Source: Oncomelania hupensis (taxonomy: Eukaryota > Mollusca > Gastropoda > Littorinimorpha > Pomatiopsidae). From it: 64,000 nt of DNA. Below are positions 11,227 to 23,523 of the stretch, in pieces (the stretch's first letter is position 1; each line of letters starts with the position of its first letter). The stretch covers positions 14,570,265 to 14,634,264 of the forward strand of contig CM072512.1 in NCBI GenBank assembly GCA_036898135.1, written 5' to 3'. A program made the position numbers and the translations under genes. The notes beneath the pieces were generated by a model, which was given only the letters and a program-made list of their open reading frames with translations, did not search any database and was not told where the DNA came from.

Positions 11227-11571
11227 GCCATCATCATTATCATCCACCACAACAACAAAACAGCATCACCTTCTTCTGTTTTCTTTTTCTTCTTACATTT
11301 TGAAGTTATATACCTCTTCTGTTCTTTCCTGATCCCATTTTTTCCCATCTTTTCTTCTTCCTGTTCTTCTCCTCCTTTCGCCTTCATCTTTTCTCCTTTT
11401 TCTCCTACTTTAATTTCTTTCTCAAGTTTCTTCTCTCTCCTTACTTCCTTCCTCTTCCTCTTTCTTCGCCTCCTTGTCCTTCCCTCTCATCCTCTTTCCA
11501 TCCCCTCCTCTTTTCCTCCTTCACCTCCTCCTCTTCGTCCTTCTTTCTCCTCATCCTCTCTTTTGCTTTGA
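10795..11571. repeat. Polypyrimidine tract with (TTC)n and (ATC)n arrays
   Basis: About 780 bp that are almost all pyrimidine on the plus strand, with (TTC)n at 11074-11139 and (ATC)n at 11159-11226. The tract is open for 258 codons, but this is a Ser/Phe/Ile composition artefact. Long homopurine-homopyrimidine tracts can form triplex DNA and are hard to assemble. Confidence 0.85.
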
Positions 11572-11832
11572 AGTTAAGAAATCGGGGCTTGAATTTCACA
11601 GAAATCGAGGAAGCTCTCTCTGAGGTGTGGCCCATCTTGACAGCTTGGAGAGGGTTCGTGTTGTTGCTGATGCTGAACGTCCGTTGAGACCAAGTGGGAA
11701 TTTCAAGATGTTGTTTTGACCTAAAGTCAGTCCCGCCAAGATGACCCCATTACGTCATTTCCGTGTATTTTCGTCATGTCCTTGTTAGCGGTGGCGCTAT
11801 TTTTGACCGCGTTTTCTAATTTTATGTTTCAG

Positions 11833-11910
11833 AGGGAGAAGGCCATTTTGCGTCTATCTCCCCAGAACAAGGCGCCGCCTTGTCTTGTCTTGTCAGTGCT
11901 AGAGAAAGAG
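11833..11910 (+). CDS. Candidate internal exon, 78 bp (copy A)
   Basis: A good acceptor context (a T-rich run ending TTTATGTTTCAG) precedes 78 bp that are open in frame 0, starting REKAILRLSPQNKAPP, and a GTAAGA donor follows at 11911. The counterpart in copy B (32437-32514) is identical. No family recognised. The segment could equally be a chance splice-site pair in noncoding DNA; a gene on the plus strand with exons further along (17156, 30634) would be the natural context. Confidence 0.35.
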
Positions 11911-13234
11911 GTAAGATTCGAACATATTACCCTCTTAGTTTTCTTCTTCTTCATTTTTTAAAATTTATTTTTCTTTTGCTAATTTAAAAACGTTACATTC
12001 CAAGTTCTCTTGTGAAGGGTTGTTGGATTTTTTCTTGCCAACTCGGATTTAATGATCATGTTTTCATCCTCTTCTCATATTCCCTCACCATTGTCACGAC
12101 CCTTTTGTGCGCTCCCTCCTCCTCCCCCTCTTCCCTCTTCTCCACTCTCTCCCGCCCGCTCTCCTCCTCCTCCCTCCCCACTCCTCCACCTTCCCTCCCT
12201 CCCCTATCACTAACCACTCTTCTAACACTCCAATACTACGCACTCGATCCGATCAGAGAACATTACATTACATTACCAGTTAGTCGGTTTACTCGTTCGC
12301 GCTGTGTGTGTTGTGTTGTATTGTATGGTATGGTATTGTATTGTATTGCACGCTTTTTGAGCGTTGGGCAGGAGACATCTGGATCGTTTTAATACTAATA
12401 GGAAGTTGAATGCTGAATTTGTCATCTCCAGATTCTTTTGTACTGTATTTATTGTATCGGATTTGTATTGTATTATATCGTATTGTATTGTATGGAATTG
12501 CATCGCACGTTCTTTGAACATTAGAAACTGCAGATAACTTGGGCTGGCAGTCTTCATACAAAAGAAAAAAGTTTTATGTTGAAATTGTCGTGCCTAGATT
12601 TGATTTCCTTGGGAATCCGCTTCTGGACTGACTCTGTTATTTTCCATGTTTTTGCCTGTAGAAGTTTCAGTTGATACTGTATTATCATCATATTATTATT
12701 ATCCTAAGCCATGAAAATAGACTCAAAGCCATCTCATCGTGAACACTTGAAACTAGTATTTTCTGTCTTGAAACTTGGGTCTCAACAAAACAAACACTTG
12801 ACCTAACCTATCCTTTAGTACCGTTTGATGCTGATGATTAGCCATGTCGCGCCAGCATTAGTCATCGTGACTGACATCAAGAATCATGTCCTGCTCTGTT
12901 TGTGGAAGAGAAAGAAAACTACAGATGACTGTAGATATTTAGTTCACGCGACCTTCTGGCGCCTATTGGTTGTACAAAATAGTTATGGGTAAAGAGGACT
13001 GGGAAATGGAATAACGAGCAGAAGTGTAGAACAATCTGACTGAGCAACTCGAGCCGAGAGTCCTTTTGCTACAGCAGAACCATTGGGACACATCAAATTA
13101 ATCTTGGTAAATTTGGGTACGTCTTCCGCAAGACACGTGACAATATATTTTTTCAGTCTTAAGGGTGATGAGATGGTGGTCTTTTTAAAAAAACTAATAC
13201 TAAAAAGTTTCAAAACCTGGCGATCTGAATCAAA

Positions 13235-13345
13235 ATACCTGTTCGCGTATTGCGTATGTTCAACTTGTTTGATGTGAATTACAGCAAGAAAAATCAAATC
13301 TTAAAATGGTAAAATGGAAACCTGACTGTGTTTCTACAGGTACTC
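13235..13345. other. 111-bp segment, single in A and duplicated in B
   Basis: This unit occurs once here but twice in tandem at 33862-34083 of copy B, so the duplication is specific to one haplotype. Confidence 0.7.
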
Positions 13346-13539
13346 ACACACCTTCTCTATAGAAAAAATAAAACAAAAATCTAAAAAGTCAAAAGATAGG
13401 AGGAGAATATATTTTTCATAAATGGACACATTTTTACAAAACAGTAAAGTAAGAACTGGATCACAAGGAATACTAATAGGAAGCTCTTAAAAATCTAGAA
13501 ATCTGCAAACCTTTCCTTTTGAAGTTTTAAATTTTAGGT

Positions 13540-13706
13540 TGACTGCATGAAGGGGAGTAGGAAACCGGAGTACCCGGAGAAATCCCTCGGTGACCTGAAT
13601 AGCCTCGTACCTAAGTCACATAAGTTCGTCGCTTGCGGGAATCGAAACCCGCGACCTTCGGCATAGGAAACCGGCGACTAATCCACTGCGCCAACCAGCC
13701 ATACCT
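13540..13706 (-). mobile_element. tRNA-derived SINE (copy A)
   Basis: The minus strand reads GGCTGGTTGGCGCAGTGG (A-box region), then CGCGGGTTTCGATTCCCGC (B-box region with one extra T compared with copy B). The body follows and includes CTCCGGGTACTCCGGTTTCC. The extra T probably weakens the B box. That CTCCGGGT-type body motif is, from memory, common in animal SINEs. It is not a functional tRNA: the head is followed by a SINE body and no proper acceptor stem closes. Confidence 0.75.
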
Positions 13707-13979
13707 TTAAGAAATCTGGAGAAAAAAGTCTTGCTCTAAAGTGAGGTGGAAGTGTCCTTTTGACAAATAGGCACATTTGCAGATAACAATGAAAAGAAGC
13801 GACGATGCTAAACGTTTGTAAGATAAGGCGTTTACATCGCCGACTACTTAGACTTCTCGCATACATCAAACGACGTGCGGGTGCGAAGAAAGAAGAAGAA
13901 CATGCTCGGGTTCTTACACCTTGGGAGGCATGGGGCGATATCGCATAAGCAGGGTGTCAGGAAGACAAGCTGGAAAGAT

Positions 13980-14190
13980 TAGAAGAGGAAGAGGAAGAAG
14001 AAGAGGAGGAGGAGGATGACGATGGAGGAAGAAGGATAAGAAAAAATATTATTATAAATGAAGAAGATGATGATGGTGGTGGCGGTGTTGTTGATGATGG
14101 TGATGGTATTGATGATGATAGTGGTGGGGGCCGTGATGATGATGATGATGATGCTGATGATGATGATGTTGATGATGGAAGAAAAAAAAT
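13980..14190. repeat. (GAT)n/(GAA)n purine-rich tract (copy A)
   Basis: Irregular GAT and GAA repeats. The copy B counterpart at 34712-34965 has a longer pure GAT block. Confidence 0.85.
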
Positions 14191-14871
14191 AGAGGAGGAG
14201 GAACAGATTTGTGTTCGTTTCTTCCTCCATCTCTCTCCAATCATCTCTTCAAATTCAGCAGCCTTTTAACGTATCCCCATTCCTACTTCCAACAACCGAT
14301 CTCCCCTACCCTCACCCCTCCTCTCCCAACATACTTCACCCTTAGGCTAGCGATATGCAAAGTTCAGGATCCTTGACGGCGTTCCATAGACGATTGATAA
14401 AGGAACAAGTGACGATGGATAGGGTATTGTGTGTCGTAATGATCTTTTAAAGACGTCACATGCAAGTCGTCAAATGGCAGGGAAGGGGGTTTCGCTTTCC
14501 TAACTTACATAACTGCGTATCTGAGACTAGCAGAGGCATTGCGTGGGCGGCTCTTCATCTTCTTCTTCTTCTTGGATTGAGCAGCCACAATCAATACGTT
14601 GATTCATTGGCTGCTGTAGGTTGTTGTTACACTACTTGTTTATACTTGGGAATAGTACTCGCGAATGTCCGCTGCGCTTTGTGTTCTTCAGTTTCGAATG
14701 CAATCCAATGTCAGTTCCATGTCGCTGACACAGTCATGCTCGGAGCGCACTGTCACCGAGTTTTCAGTATCACCGAGTTTTCAGTTTTCCATTGGGTTTA
14801 CGGTCATCATTGATTTTCAGTTATCACACACAAAACAAACCAACCAAAACTCGAGCGACTGGATGGAGAAG

Positions 14872-14908
14872 TGTGTGTGTGTGTGTGTGTGCGTGTGTGT
14901 GTGTGTGA
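14872..14908. repeat. (GT)n microsatellite
   Basis: Short GT run, longer in copy B (35719-35778). Confidence 0.9.
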
Positions 14909-15099
14909 CTGTCTGTAGTGGTGGTATTGAAGGACGAGGTGTGGCGCGCTTGCGTGATTGCGTGTGGGTGTGGGGTGGGCTATGTAAAAGCTAGTTTAAT
15001 GGAACAGGGAAGTACAGTCCGATGCTTACTGTACGAGGTTTTTGTTAGGTTAACGTAACGCAATAAGAGAAAAAGGGAGATATGTTTGATATAGGTTTT

Positions 15100-15378
15100 T
15101 ATGTTCGTCATTTATGTTCGTCATTTATAAGGCGCCTTAGCCTAAGGATCAAGGCGCTGGCCGATACAGGATCTAACTCAAACCGTCCGAGACGCCCACC
15201 CGCAGCCTTTGGCGCATGGTCTGACGCCCGGACAACTGAGCACAATCCTGGGCAGCCAGGGATGGGGGAGGAGGACCAAGTGCATGCTGGGTGTGTTCTT
15301 GTTACCGGCACTCACCCGTCTAGGACATGAGCGTCAGGATCTTTATAGTCCGTTATGATGGAATGTATGCGGCACGAG
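15100..15378 (-). mobile_element. A-specific ~278-bp repeat insertion
   Basis: Copy B reads straight through TATAGGTTTTGCAATG, whereas copy A has about 278 extra bases between the TTTT and TTTTGCAATG. Read on the minus strand the insert ends in two copies of AAATGACGAACAT, like a short retroposon tail. It contains GAGTTAGATCCTGTATCGGC, a motif shared with repeats at about 17705-17825 and 21700-21845. No coding capacity. Unclassified SINE-like element. Confidence 0.65.
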
Positions 15379-15392
15379 TTTTGCAATGAAAT

Positions 15393-15397
<5 letters not shown>

Positions 15398-15436
<39 letters not shown>
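15398..15436. repeat. (GA)n microsatellite
   Basis: Short GA array, longer in copy B (about 35985-36048). Confidence 0.9.
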
Positions 15437-15438
<2 letters not shown>

Positions 15439-16826
15439 TATATAAAGGGGGGGGGTGTGTGTGTGTTTCCAAATGAGGAAGACCGTAACACAAGGATTAA
15501 AAAATGGCTTCACATTATTTTCCCCCGGGAAAAAGATAAAAATAATAAAGTTGGAAGAAAGAGAAAGGATGCAGAGGCGAAATTGAATCTGTACGAGTTT
15601 TATCAATAGGTTAGAAAACTCAGATAGACAAGCAGATGAGTTTTAACAATAAGACAGACACAGACACAGAGACAAATAAACAGGAGAAAAAAACAACAAC
15701 GTAAGAGCCTAGGGCTTTGGGATTGCAAAGGGTGAGTTTTGACAGTGTCAGGTAGCGATGTCACGCCGGTGTGTGTGGTCGGGTGTTTTCCTTTGATCTG
15801 ACTGCGTGATACGACGACCCATTGAACGTGACAGTTCGTGCAATGCGAGTAGCACGTGTTTTGACAACAGCGGTAAGAGGACACTTGCTCAGGACTGGAT
15901 TCTCCGTCTAAGACTCTTTACAGTACAATTGTTGGGGTGAGGGGTAAGTCGGTGGTGTTTTGTGTTTTTAATTTTAATTTTGGTCTGCAAGGCACTTGCG
16001 CAAGAGAAAATGTCCTGTGGACTGAACAATCGAAAACGCCTTTTAAAAAAAATAGCCCTCTCCATCGAAAATATTAAATGTTTTGACACTTTTGAAAAAA
16101 GCTTTCTCCAGTGAGATGATCGAGAGCATCATTGGATGTTTTTTTAAAATAAAACAATTATATATTGTAGAAGATGCTAATTTTTCAACATTTTAAAACA
16201 TTTCATAAGATGTTTAAAGGATATACAGTATTTGCAATATCGGAAAGTACTCTTCATATATCCATTTGATTTCATACGGACGCTTTCGTTCTTTGAAGCC
16301 TAAACCGTTGGTTGGAAGATTTGTGGACGAGGAAGGGTGAGGGCCCCTAGGGTGGGGTGATTATCGGATGACTCCAGTTGGTTAAATGACTCCTTTTTTA
16401 AAATTTATTTTTCACAAGAAAGTTAACAAGCAAGAATACAAGAATCCAACCACTTCCTTGACGTTTTCTCATTATTCTAATTGAATAAAGGGCTGTGTGT
16501 ATGTGTGTGCGCGCGCGTGTGTGTGCTACCGATATTAATTGTTCCAACCTCTTCAGACAACGCTGTCAGGTTTGTGTGTCTGTGGGGGAGAGGGGGAGGA
16601 AAGAGTGTGGGAGTGTCCTACGTCAAAATGCAAAGCAGATCGTGTCATCATCCCCAAACTCCGTCATCATCCACAAGCTCCGTCATCGGCAAAAAAGTGG
16701 AACACAAACATAAACACAGACAACAAACCTTATCCAACGCAAACGAACTTTTTTTTTTTTTTTTTTTTTAAAGAAGAATGCGAGTGTACAGAGGTAACTT
16801 AAGGAGAACCGACTAGCCCTAAGGAG

Positions 16827-17032
16827 GAGTAGCAGAGGGGGCTCAGTGGGTAGCACAATGCTTGGGTTCCATTCTTGATGGTGGCTGGGGACAAAAAAAA
16901 TCATCTCACAATATTCGACTTTCTACAATGACTTTGTGTATCTTGTGCTTCACCACTTCCATTCGTGTCGCCGCTAGTGGCACATTAAAGAATCCGGTCA
17001 TTCTGGTGTTGTTTTTTTAAAAGGTCAGGTGA
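16827..17032 (+). mobile_element. tRNA-derived SINE (copy A)
   Basis: GGCTCAGTGGGTAGCAC (A-box-like) and GGGTTCCATTCTTGATGG (degenerate B box) are followed by a body with GTGGCACATTAAAGAATCC. Present in both haplotypes, so the insertion predates their divergence. Confidence 0.6.
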
Positions 17033-17155
17033 CTGGCTCAAATAAGCACGCGTAGACCTACATCTAGGTTGATCCACAGGGGACATGATACAAGCTGGGG
17101 TGCCTGCAGTGGATTCTCCTTACCTCAGCGTTAACTGTCTCGGTGGTTGATCAGT

Positions 17156-17221
17156 ATGGCGCAAGTTGTCCGGGAACCCGATTTCTACCAGCGCCTTTCG
17201 CTGCTGATGGAATTTGAGATG
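17156..17221 (+). CDS. Candidate first coding exon, 22 codons (copy A)
   Basis: ATG at 17156 has a favourable context (A at -3, G at +4) and an in-frame TAA 24 bases upstream, which supports it as a start. Twenty-two codons begin MAQVVREPDFYQRLSLL and end at a consensus donor, GTAAGT, at 17222, in phase 0. The exon is identical in copy B (37773-37838), including the donor. The peptide looks like the acidic/amphipathic N-terminus of a cytosolic protein, but I do not recognise the family. A chance ATG plus donor cannot be excluded. Confidence 0.45.
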
Positions 17222-17454
17222 GTAAGTGCGCGGTATAAAAACGATTATTTTGCCTGACTTTAAATGAATCCAACGGAAATTGAAATAGTGCAACTGTAAT
17301 GTAAAAACAACTGTTAAAAAATTTTGATTTTTGATTTAGATTTTAAAATTTTTTGACACTTTATAGTCCTTTTCTATCGGGAAGTTCTGGGCCGCCTCCT
17401 CTGGGGAAGGCGTAGTCGCAGCCTGTGGCGCGCCCAAGCCCAACCTACCTAATA

Positions 17455-17672
17455 CTAGTTGTGTTTTTTGAAATTTTTCTGGGGGAGCAAACCGGAGCAC
17501 CCGGAGAAAGCTCCCGAGACGTTGTCCGAGTCGAAAGTAAATGATATTCGGAGAAACATAACGTCTAGATGCTGGATCGATCCCACACCTGTCAGGCACC
17601 ATTGGTTTCTGGCCTGTGGACAAGGCAAGTTAGTCCCGCCATTGACCACGCGGCCACATCGCTTGTTTAAAT
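17455..17672 (-). mobile_element. tRNA-like SINE (copy A)
   Basis: The minus strand reads GATGTGGCCGCGTGGTCAAT, then TGTGGGATCGATCCAGC (B-box-like), then a body with CTCCGGGTGCTCCGGTTTGC. That body motif also occurs in the SINE at 13540-13706, indicating related elements with different heads. Present in both haplotypes. Confidence 0.6.
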
Positions 17673-17699
17673 TGTTCTCTATACTTGGCGCTTTTCCAT

Positions 17700-17830
17700 C
17701 TCTAGGGTTGCTCAAGGCGCTGGCCGATACAGGATTTCTACTCAAGCTACCCGTGGCGCCCATTATCTGCCATAAGCGCATCGTCTAACGGCCCAAGACA
17801 ACCGAGTACATTCCTGGGTAGTCTAAAATG
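17700..17830 (-). repeat. Fragment of the GAGTTAGATCCTG-type repeat
   Basis: Shares AAGGCGCTGGCCGATACAGG (plus strand) with the A-specific insertion at 15100-15378. Other parts are diverged. Confidence 0.55.
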
Positions 17831-18180
17831 CATCAGACAAATGTTTTTGAGATCTCGTTGCCTTATCTTCGTGACTTGAATACACAGGGGAATGGGGGTG
17901 GGGGGTGGGGGGGTGGGGATGGTAAATTTGATCGCTTGATGCCGTTATCGTCTCTCGGACCCTTGCCTCGCCGCGCGGCAGAAACAAAAACATGGCCGTC
18001 CTTTGATTTTCTTCCCCAAAACTTGAGCATGGGTTTGATATGGGGACTGTTGGCAAAAATGGAAACAGAATATTACCTCCGTTACGACGAGATCGCCTCC
18101 TTCGGGACCCGGGGAACCCACAATATAGCCTGCCCTGTTTCTGGTTCCAAAAGCCAAATACGTGCCAAAACGCACACTAT

Positions 18181-18205
18181 GATAATAATAATAATAATAA
18201 TAATA

Positions 18206-18273
<68 letters not shown>
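18181..18273. repeat. (AAT)n microsatellite (copy A)
   Basis: About 90 bp of AAT with one AAA interruption; the pure counterpart is at 39012-39081. Confidence 0.95.
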
Positions 18274-18457
18274 GAACTTGCACATATCTCACCTCAAGCG
18301 ACGCAAAGCGTACTCGTACAATTAAACAATTCAAGCACACTGACGCACACTTGCGAATAAATTACAAGAAGATGACAAGGCAGAACACGGCACTCTAAAA
18401 TAAGCATGAGAAAATTTCAAATAATGATTATGTACATGGGCATTTACAACTGTAAAC

Positions 18458-19143
<686 letters not shown>

Positions 19144-19399
19144 GGGTGATTTAATCAAAGAAGAGTTCACGCAGCTATCGTGGTAGCGGTTTTCTCTATG
19201 TTGTGTAACTCGAGGGTATTGTTTATTTGTTGCTCCTTGGCTGCCCTGCAAAAACATATTACCAGTATCTTTACTGTTTTCCTATCGTCTGCGACGCTGT
19301 ATGCATGCGTAATGTAAAATAAGCCTTTATTTTTGTTTAATTTTTACTTCTGGGATCTCAGGTTGTTGTTGTTGGTTTTTTTATAGTATTGTCTTGTGG

Positions 19400-19813
19400 C
19401 ACAGCAGATCTACAACGAAGAATACAAAGCATGGAAATGAGGTGCTACAGAAGATTTCTGCGCATTTCCTATCCAGCACATCACCAACGACGAAGTCAGA
19501 CAGACCATCACACAAGCCATTGGACAACCACTGCTCACAGTGGTGAAAAAACGGAAACCCCGATGGAATGGCCACGTCACCAGATCATCAGGTCTTGCAA
19601 AGACCATCCTGCAAGGCACAGTGCAAGGAGGTAGAAGAAGAGGGAGACCGAAAAAGAGGTGGGAGGACAGCATTTGAGAATGGACTGGTTTGACACTGAG
19701 CGAAACCATCAGGGTTGCTGAGGACAGGGAAAGATGGGGTACGCTGGTTAAACGATCATCAGTGGTGCCCCAACGACCTCCGAGTTACGGGATGGGATAA
19801 GATAGGATAGGAT
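19400..19813 (+). mobile_element. RTE-like LINE 3' fragment (copy A)
   Basis: Translation, with frame changes, gives the C-terminal region typical of RTE-like polyproteins: MEMRCYRRFLRISYPAHHQ, then a KRKPR-W-GHVTRSSGLAKT-like segment, RGRPKKRWED and SETIRVAEDRERW. A (GGATA)n-like tail at 19788-19813 follows. Internal stops and a frameshift show it is a dead 5'-truncated copy. Confidence 0.8.
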
Positions 19814-20034
19814 GTGGCAAGATAAGAAATCTTACCCTTTCCTTGACCATAAAGCAGATCTTCTAATTTTTTTTTCTTATACTTTAGGGGAGACATAAAG
19901 CTTGTGTACAAAAATATTATTTTATCAAAAAGGGTTTTGCAGTAGTAAACGTTTGTAGCCCCTTATTTATTTAATTAGTATTTTAGATACAGTAGTGGGA
20001 AGGGAGTGATTAAGAAAGATAATTAAAAGATAAA

Positions 20035-20440
20035 CAGATAATAGGCTTTCCTCTTAAAAGGGTTTAAACATAACACCTCTTAAATGTGCTTAAAGATAAC
20101 CAGGTTGTGTTCTTTTTAAATATGCTTAAAGAAAACCAGTTTTTCCTGTCAAACGTGCCTAAAGATGACAAGTGCTCTTGTTAAATGTTCATAAAGACAG
20201 CCAGCTTTCCGCATTAAACGTATTTAAAGATAAATAGTTTTTTCCTCTTAAACGTGTTTAAAGATAACCAGTTCTTTTCCATCTAACTTAAACGTACTTA
20301 AAGATAACCAGCTATTTTCCCTCTCACTTTATTGTGCTTAAACATAACCATTTCTTTTCCCTCTCACTTAAATGTGCTGAAAGATAACCAGGTTTTTTCC
20401 CTCTAACCTAAATGTACTTAAAGATAACTAGTCTTTCCTT
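20035..20440. repeat. ~38-bp minisatellite (copy A)
   Basis: About ten imperfect units of the form CTTAAAGATAACCAG followed by a T-rich stretch and CTTAAA-GTG. Unit number and order differ in copy B (40785-41207), so this is a VNTR. Confidence 0.8.
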
Positions 20441-20442
20441 CA

Positions 20443-20529
20443 AATTGTAGTTGTGGTCCTCATTCGGCTCTTTGCAGTCCGCTGGACCCTATAAACAATG
20501 AGTAACTAACTAAATCTTAATTGTAGTTG
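20443..20529 (+). mobile_element. Alpha mini-retroposon 3 with 11-bp TSD (copy A)
   Basis: The element (20454-20518, 65 bp) begins TGGTCCTCATTCGGCTC, ends GGACCCTATAAACAATG and has an (ACTA)n-like tail. AATTGTAGTTG at 20443-20453 and 20519-20529 is the target-site duplication. It is shared with copy B, hence older than the A/B split. Confidence 0.85.
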
Positions 20530-22370
20530 GCTTTAGCTTTGTGAACTTCTCTCTTAAAAGAGGGTTTGGGAGCTTACCATGGAATAGTAATATACTCGAC
20601 GTTAAAACAATTACGTGTGTATCTAAATACTCGTCAGCCACATACAGTAGTACAGTATTGCGGGCTTTTTCTTTCCTACCCATAATGTTTGTGTTTACGG
20701 TCACGGGTCGCTCGCGCTCTTTCAGCACCTAGTGTACTGCAATTCTAGTTAACAAAATTCTCTTAGTACCAGTCATACTATTTATCAGTCGAACCTCGAG
20801 TTTCCTGATAGCTTTGTAGTATCTCACAAATTCAGTCACAGTAAACAGCTGGTCATATTTCAACTGTTTGTTTCATGTTTCACTTTTCCATACAGTTACG
20901 AAAGGTCTCGTGTAGTGAAAATTCTATGGTGTTGCGTTTTAGTTTAGTGTTTGGGTATGGTATTGAAATGATTAGATGGTAAAGTCTGTGGTGTTACAGT
21001 TTTGTTTGAAGAGCCCCAACTCGGAGACTTTGTTTACATTGGGCGGAAATGAGTGTAGCCTAAAATCCGCTTTGTTATTACGTTAAACAAAGATAAAGGG
21101 GCTCTTCAAACCAACCGCTCCAGTTTGACTGCTCCATTTCTGTTCTAATTATTATGGAGTGATTTCCTCTGTTTAACGGTACACCAATACGCTCCACGAT
21201 CTACGAGATGATTTTTGTGGGCGCTGTAAAGGTAGCTAGCGGTTGGTATTAACAGACACTAAAACGACGGAACTTATTGATTTAAAAAAAAATAACTATA
21301 TTGTCGAAAGAATTGGGCGGGGAGAGGGGGAGTGTGTGTGTTGCTGCTGCAAGCTAATTGTTGTCAGTGGGGACAACAACATTCACTGTGAATACTAAAG
21401 GGATCTGCCGATGGGGCTTGGTCATAATGGGCCCCTTTAAGTGTCTGGGTATGTGGGGTTTAGCTTTGGCAAGTATGGCAGTGTTTCGTTTTGGTATACT
21501 GTTACGTTTGGTACTATAAACCTGCCCGGGTCGTTGCATAAAGAAGTCAACACACAGTGCTGTCACGATTCGTGAATACTCAAGATGAGGTCAGGTGTCA
21601 AGTCTGTGGGTCTCCTTCCAGATGAGAGTATAAACCGAGGTCTAGGACGTGCAAGCACGCATCCCATCGCACGGACTTTAAAGCTCCTAAAACCAAGCAA
21701 GCAGTAAGGTCGCTCAAACGTGTCTGCTCAGTTGCCTGTGGCGTCACGATGCGCTTGGCAGCAGCCAGTGAGCGCCTCGTGCGGCTGGAGTTAGATCCTG
21801 TAATTGGCACGCGCCCTGAGCACTTCGTGAGCTGAAATATGCGCCGTATACAAACGACAACAATGAACCTAAATATGATGAATAATCGGAGGAGGTCGCG
21901 TGCTCGGTGCGAGCTCAAAATTGCTGAAACAGGTTTTCGAAAGCTGCCTTTACGGTCGCGTTCGTCTAAAATTTTAAAAATAGGCATTTAGGGTTTTACT
22001 TGAAAGAGGTTTGAATGTACAATAGAAATCTGATAACCGCATGCGCATTTTTGCTATTTTTATTCCAGTTCGACACAATATTATTATAGTATAGATTTAT
22101 CCATAGTTTGCCGTTCAGTTTAAAAGTTTCATTAAAAAAATGTAGATAGACAAATGATTTAGAATTGAAGACAAAACGTTTTAACAGGAAGACAAGTACA
22201 AAAGAGATGAAACACACGATATGAAAAGATTCTCTCTACTGGTATTTTGCTTTTAAAAATTGCTTTGTCGGGAACCGACTGAGGTATAAAATCCAATTTC
22301 ACGAAAACACACGATGCCGAGGTTGAATGGGATAATTACTATGATCGTAAGAAATGTCAGTACACAACTG
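20530..22370. other. Mostly unique sequence, no gene established
   Basis: No coding family recognised. A 72-codon minus-strand frame at 20510-20728 is open in both copies, but about ten of the aligned residues differ, so it is not constrained. Part of 21700-21845 matches the GAGTTAGATCCTG-type repeat in plus orientation. Confidence 0.4.
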
Positions 22371-22377
22371 TTTTGGT

Positions 22378-22378
22378 A

Positions 22379-22454
<76 letters not shown>

Positions 22455-22460
22455 GTTATT
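22378..22460. repeat. (ATT)n microsatellite (copy A)
   Basis: About 75 bp of ATT. Copy B has a ~148-bp (TTG)n expansion at this locus. Confidence 0.95.
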
Positions 22461-22609
22461 ATGAGTCGTAATGTTATTTTTATAATTATTTCATCTCCTC
22501 CCTCCCCCACCCACTCACCCACCCAAAAAAAAATAAACACTGTTCATAAAGCGATTGAGGATCATATTTCACACACACACACCACACAAACACACACCTA
22601 CATACAAAC

Positions 22610-22611
<2 letters not shown>

Positions 22612-22678
<67 letters not shown>
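22612..22678. repeat. (GA)n microsatellite (copy A)
   Basis: Pure GA array of about 66 bp. Confidence 0.95.
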
Positions 22679-22680
<2 letters not shown>

Positions 22681-23225
22681 CACCCACACAGCCTGAGTTA
22701 AATTTAACACTCAACACAAACAGTATCATCAAGACGGCTCGTTGATGGCTTTAACATGCAGAGGCAAAAATGTTGGAACTTTACGAAATGCGTAACCAGT
22801 TGTTGTTGTGTTTTTTTTCGTGGTTTATGATTTTTGCAGGCTTTGAAATAAATGTATGTAGTTTATAAGGGACAGAATCACGACTTATAGCGGTTCTTAA
22901 ACCGAATTACGACTTCTGTCAGTTGTAGCAGGACTGAAAATTTTTATGCAAAGAACGACATACATTTTCTGCCATTTGCAAGCTTCAGTACTTGGCCTCT
23001 GGAGTACTTTTTCTTCTTTTTTTTAATCGGCAACAAATTGTTACAACCACCACCCAAAGGGAAGCAACTTGTGATGCCTCAGTTATCTGCAGTTACCGCC
23101 CGCTGTGGCGATGTAGTATAGGTGTCGCTGCAAGCCGATATCGCTTTTTCAATTACCTCCCCTTGATGATAAGATGGATCCGTAGGGGGAACTGGGGATC
23201 AGCAGAGCACCCGGCTTCGCTGCAG

Positions 23226-23273
23226 AAGAAAGTATTAATTAACGCAGCATGTGACAAATTGCTTCTGGATGAG
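23226..23273 (+). CDS. Possible exon, 16 codons (copy A)
   Basis: CTTCGCTGCAG can act as an acceptor, followed by 48 open bases (KKVLINAACDKLLLDE) and a weak donor, GTGATT. Copy B (44168-44215) reads KEVVINAACDKLLLDE. Two of two substitutions are nonsynonymous, which argues against strong constraint. Confidence 0.2.
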
Positions 23274-23437
23274 GTGATTTAGTTTTGAAATGATGGTTCT
23301 CAATGAGACGACATTGAGTTTGTTGCAAGATTTTTAAAAAAAATGCATTGGTAACCACCCACTCTCCCCTCACCTTCCCCCTCACCCACCCTACCTTCAC
23401 TCACCCTCCCCACCCCACTCATATTTTCCTTGCGATT

Positions 23438-23439
<2 letters not shown>

Positions 23440-23520
<81 letters not shown>
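23440..23520. repeat. (CT)n microsatellite (copy A)
   Basis: Pure CT array; the counterpart at 44391-44464 has one A interruption. Confidence 0.95.

Positions 23521-23523
<3 letters not shown>

Noticed and set aside
10795..11571. 258-codon open frame on the plus strand
   Set aside because: Composition is Ser/Phe/Ile/Leu from TTC, ATC and CT repeats; the opposite strand is open as well. Simple-sequence artefact.
13640..13706. tRNA gene on the minus strand
   Set aside because: The B box is interrupted in copy A and a SINE body follows in both copies.
20510..20728. Conserved 72-codon minus-strand gene
   Set aside because: Open in both haplotypes, but many amino-acid differences in a short span and no splice or start support; it also overlaps a mini-retroposon.
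23226..23273. Strong exon call for the KKVLINAACDKLLLDE segment
   Set aside because: Kept only as a weak feature: both allelic substitutions change amino acids and the donor is poor.
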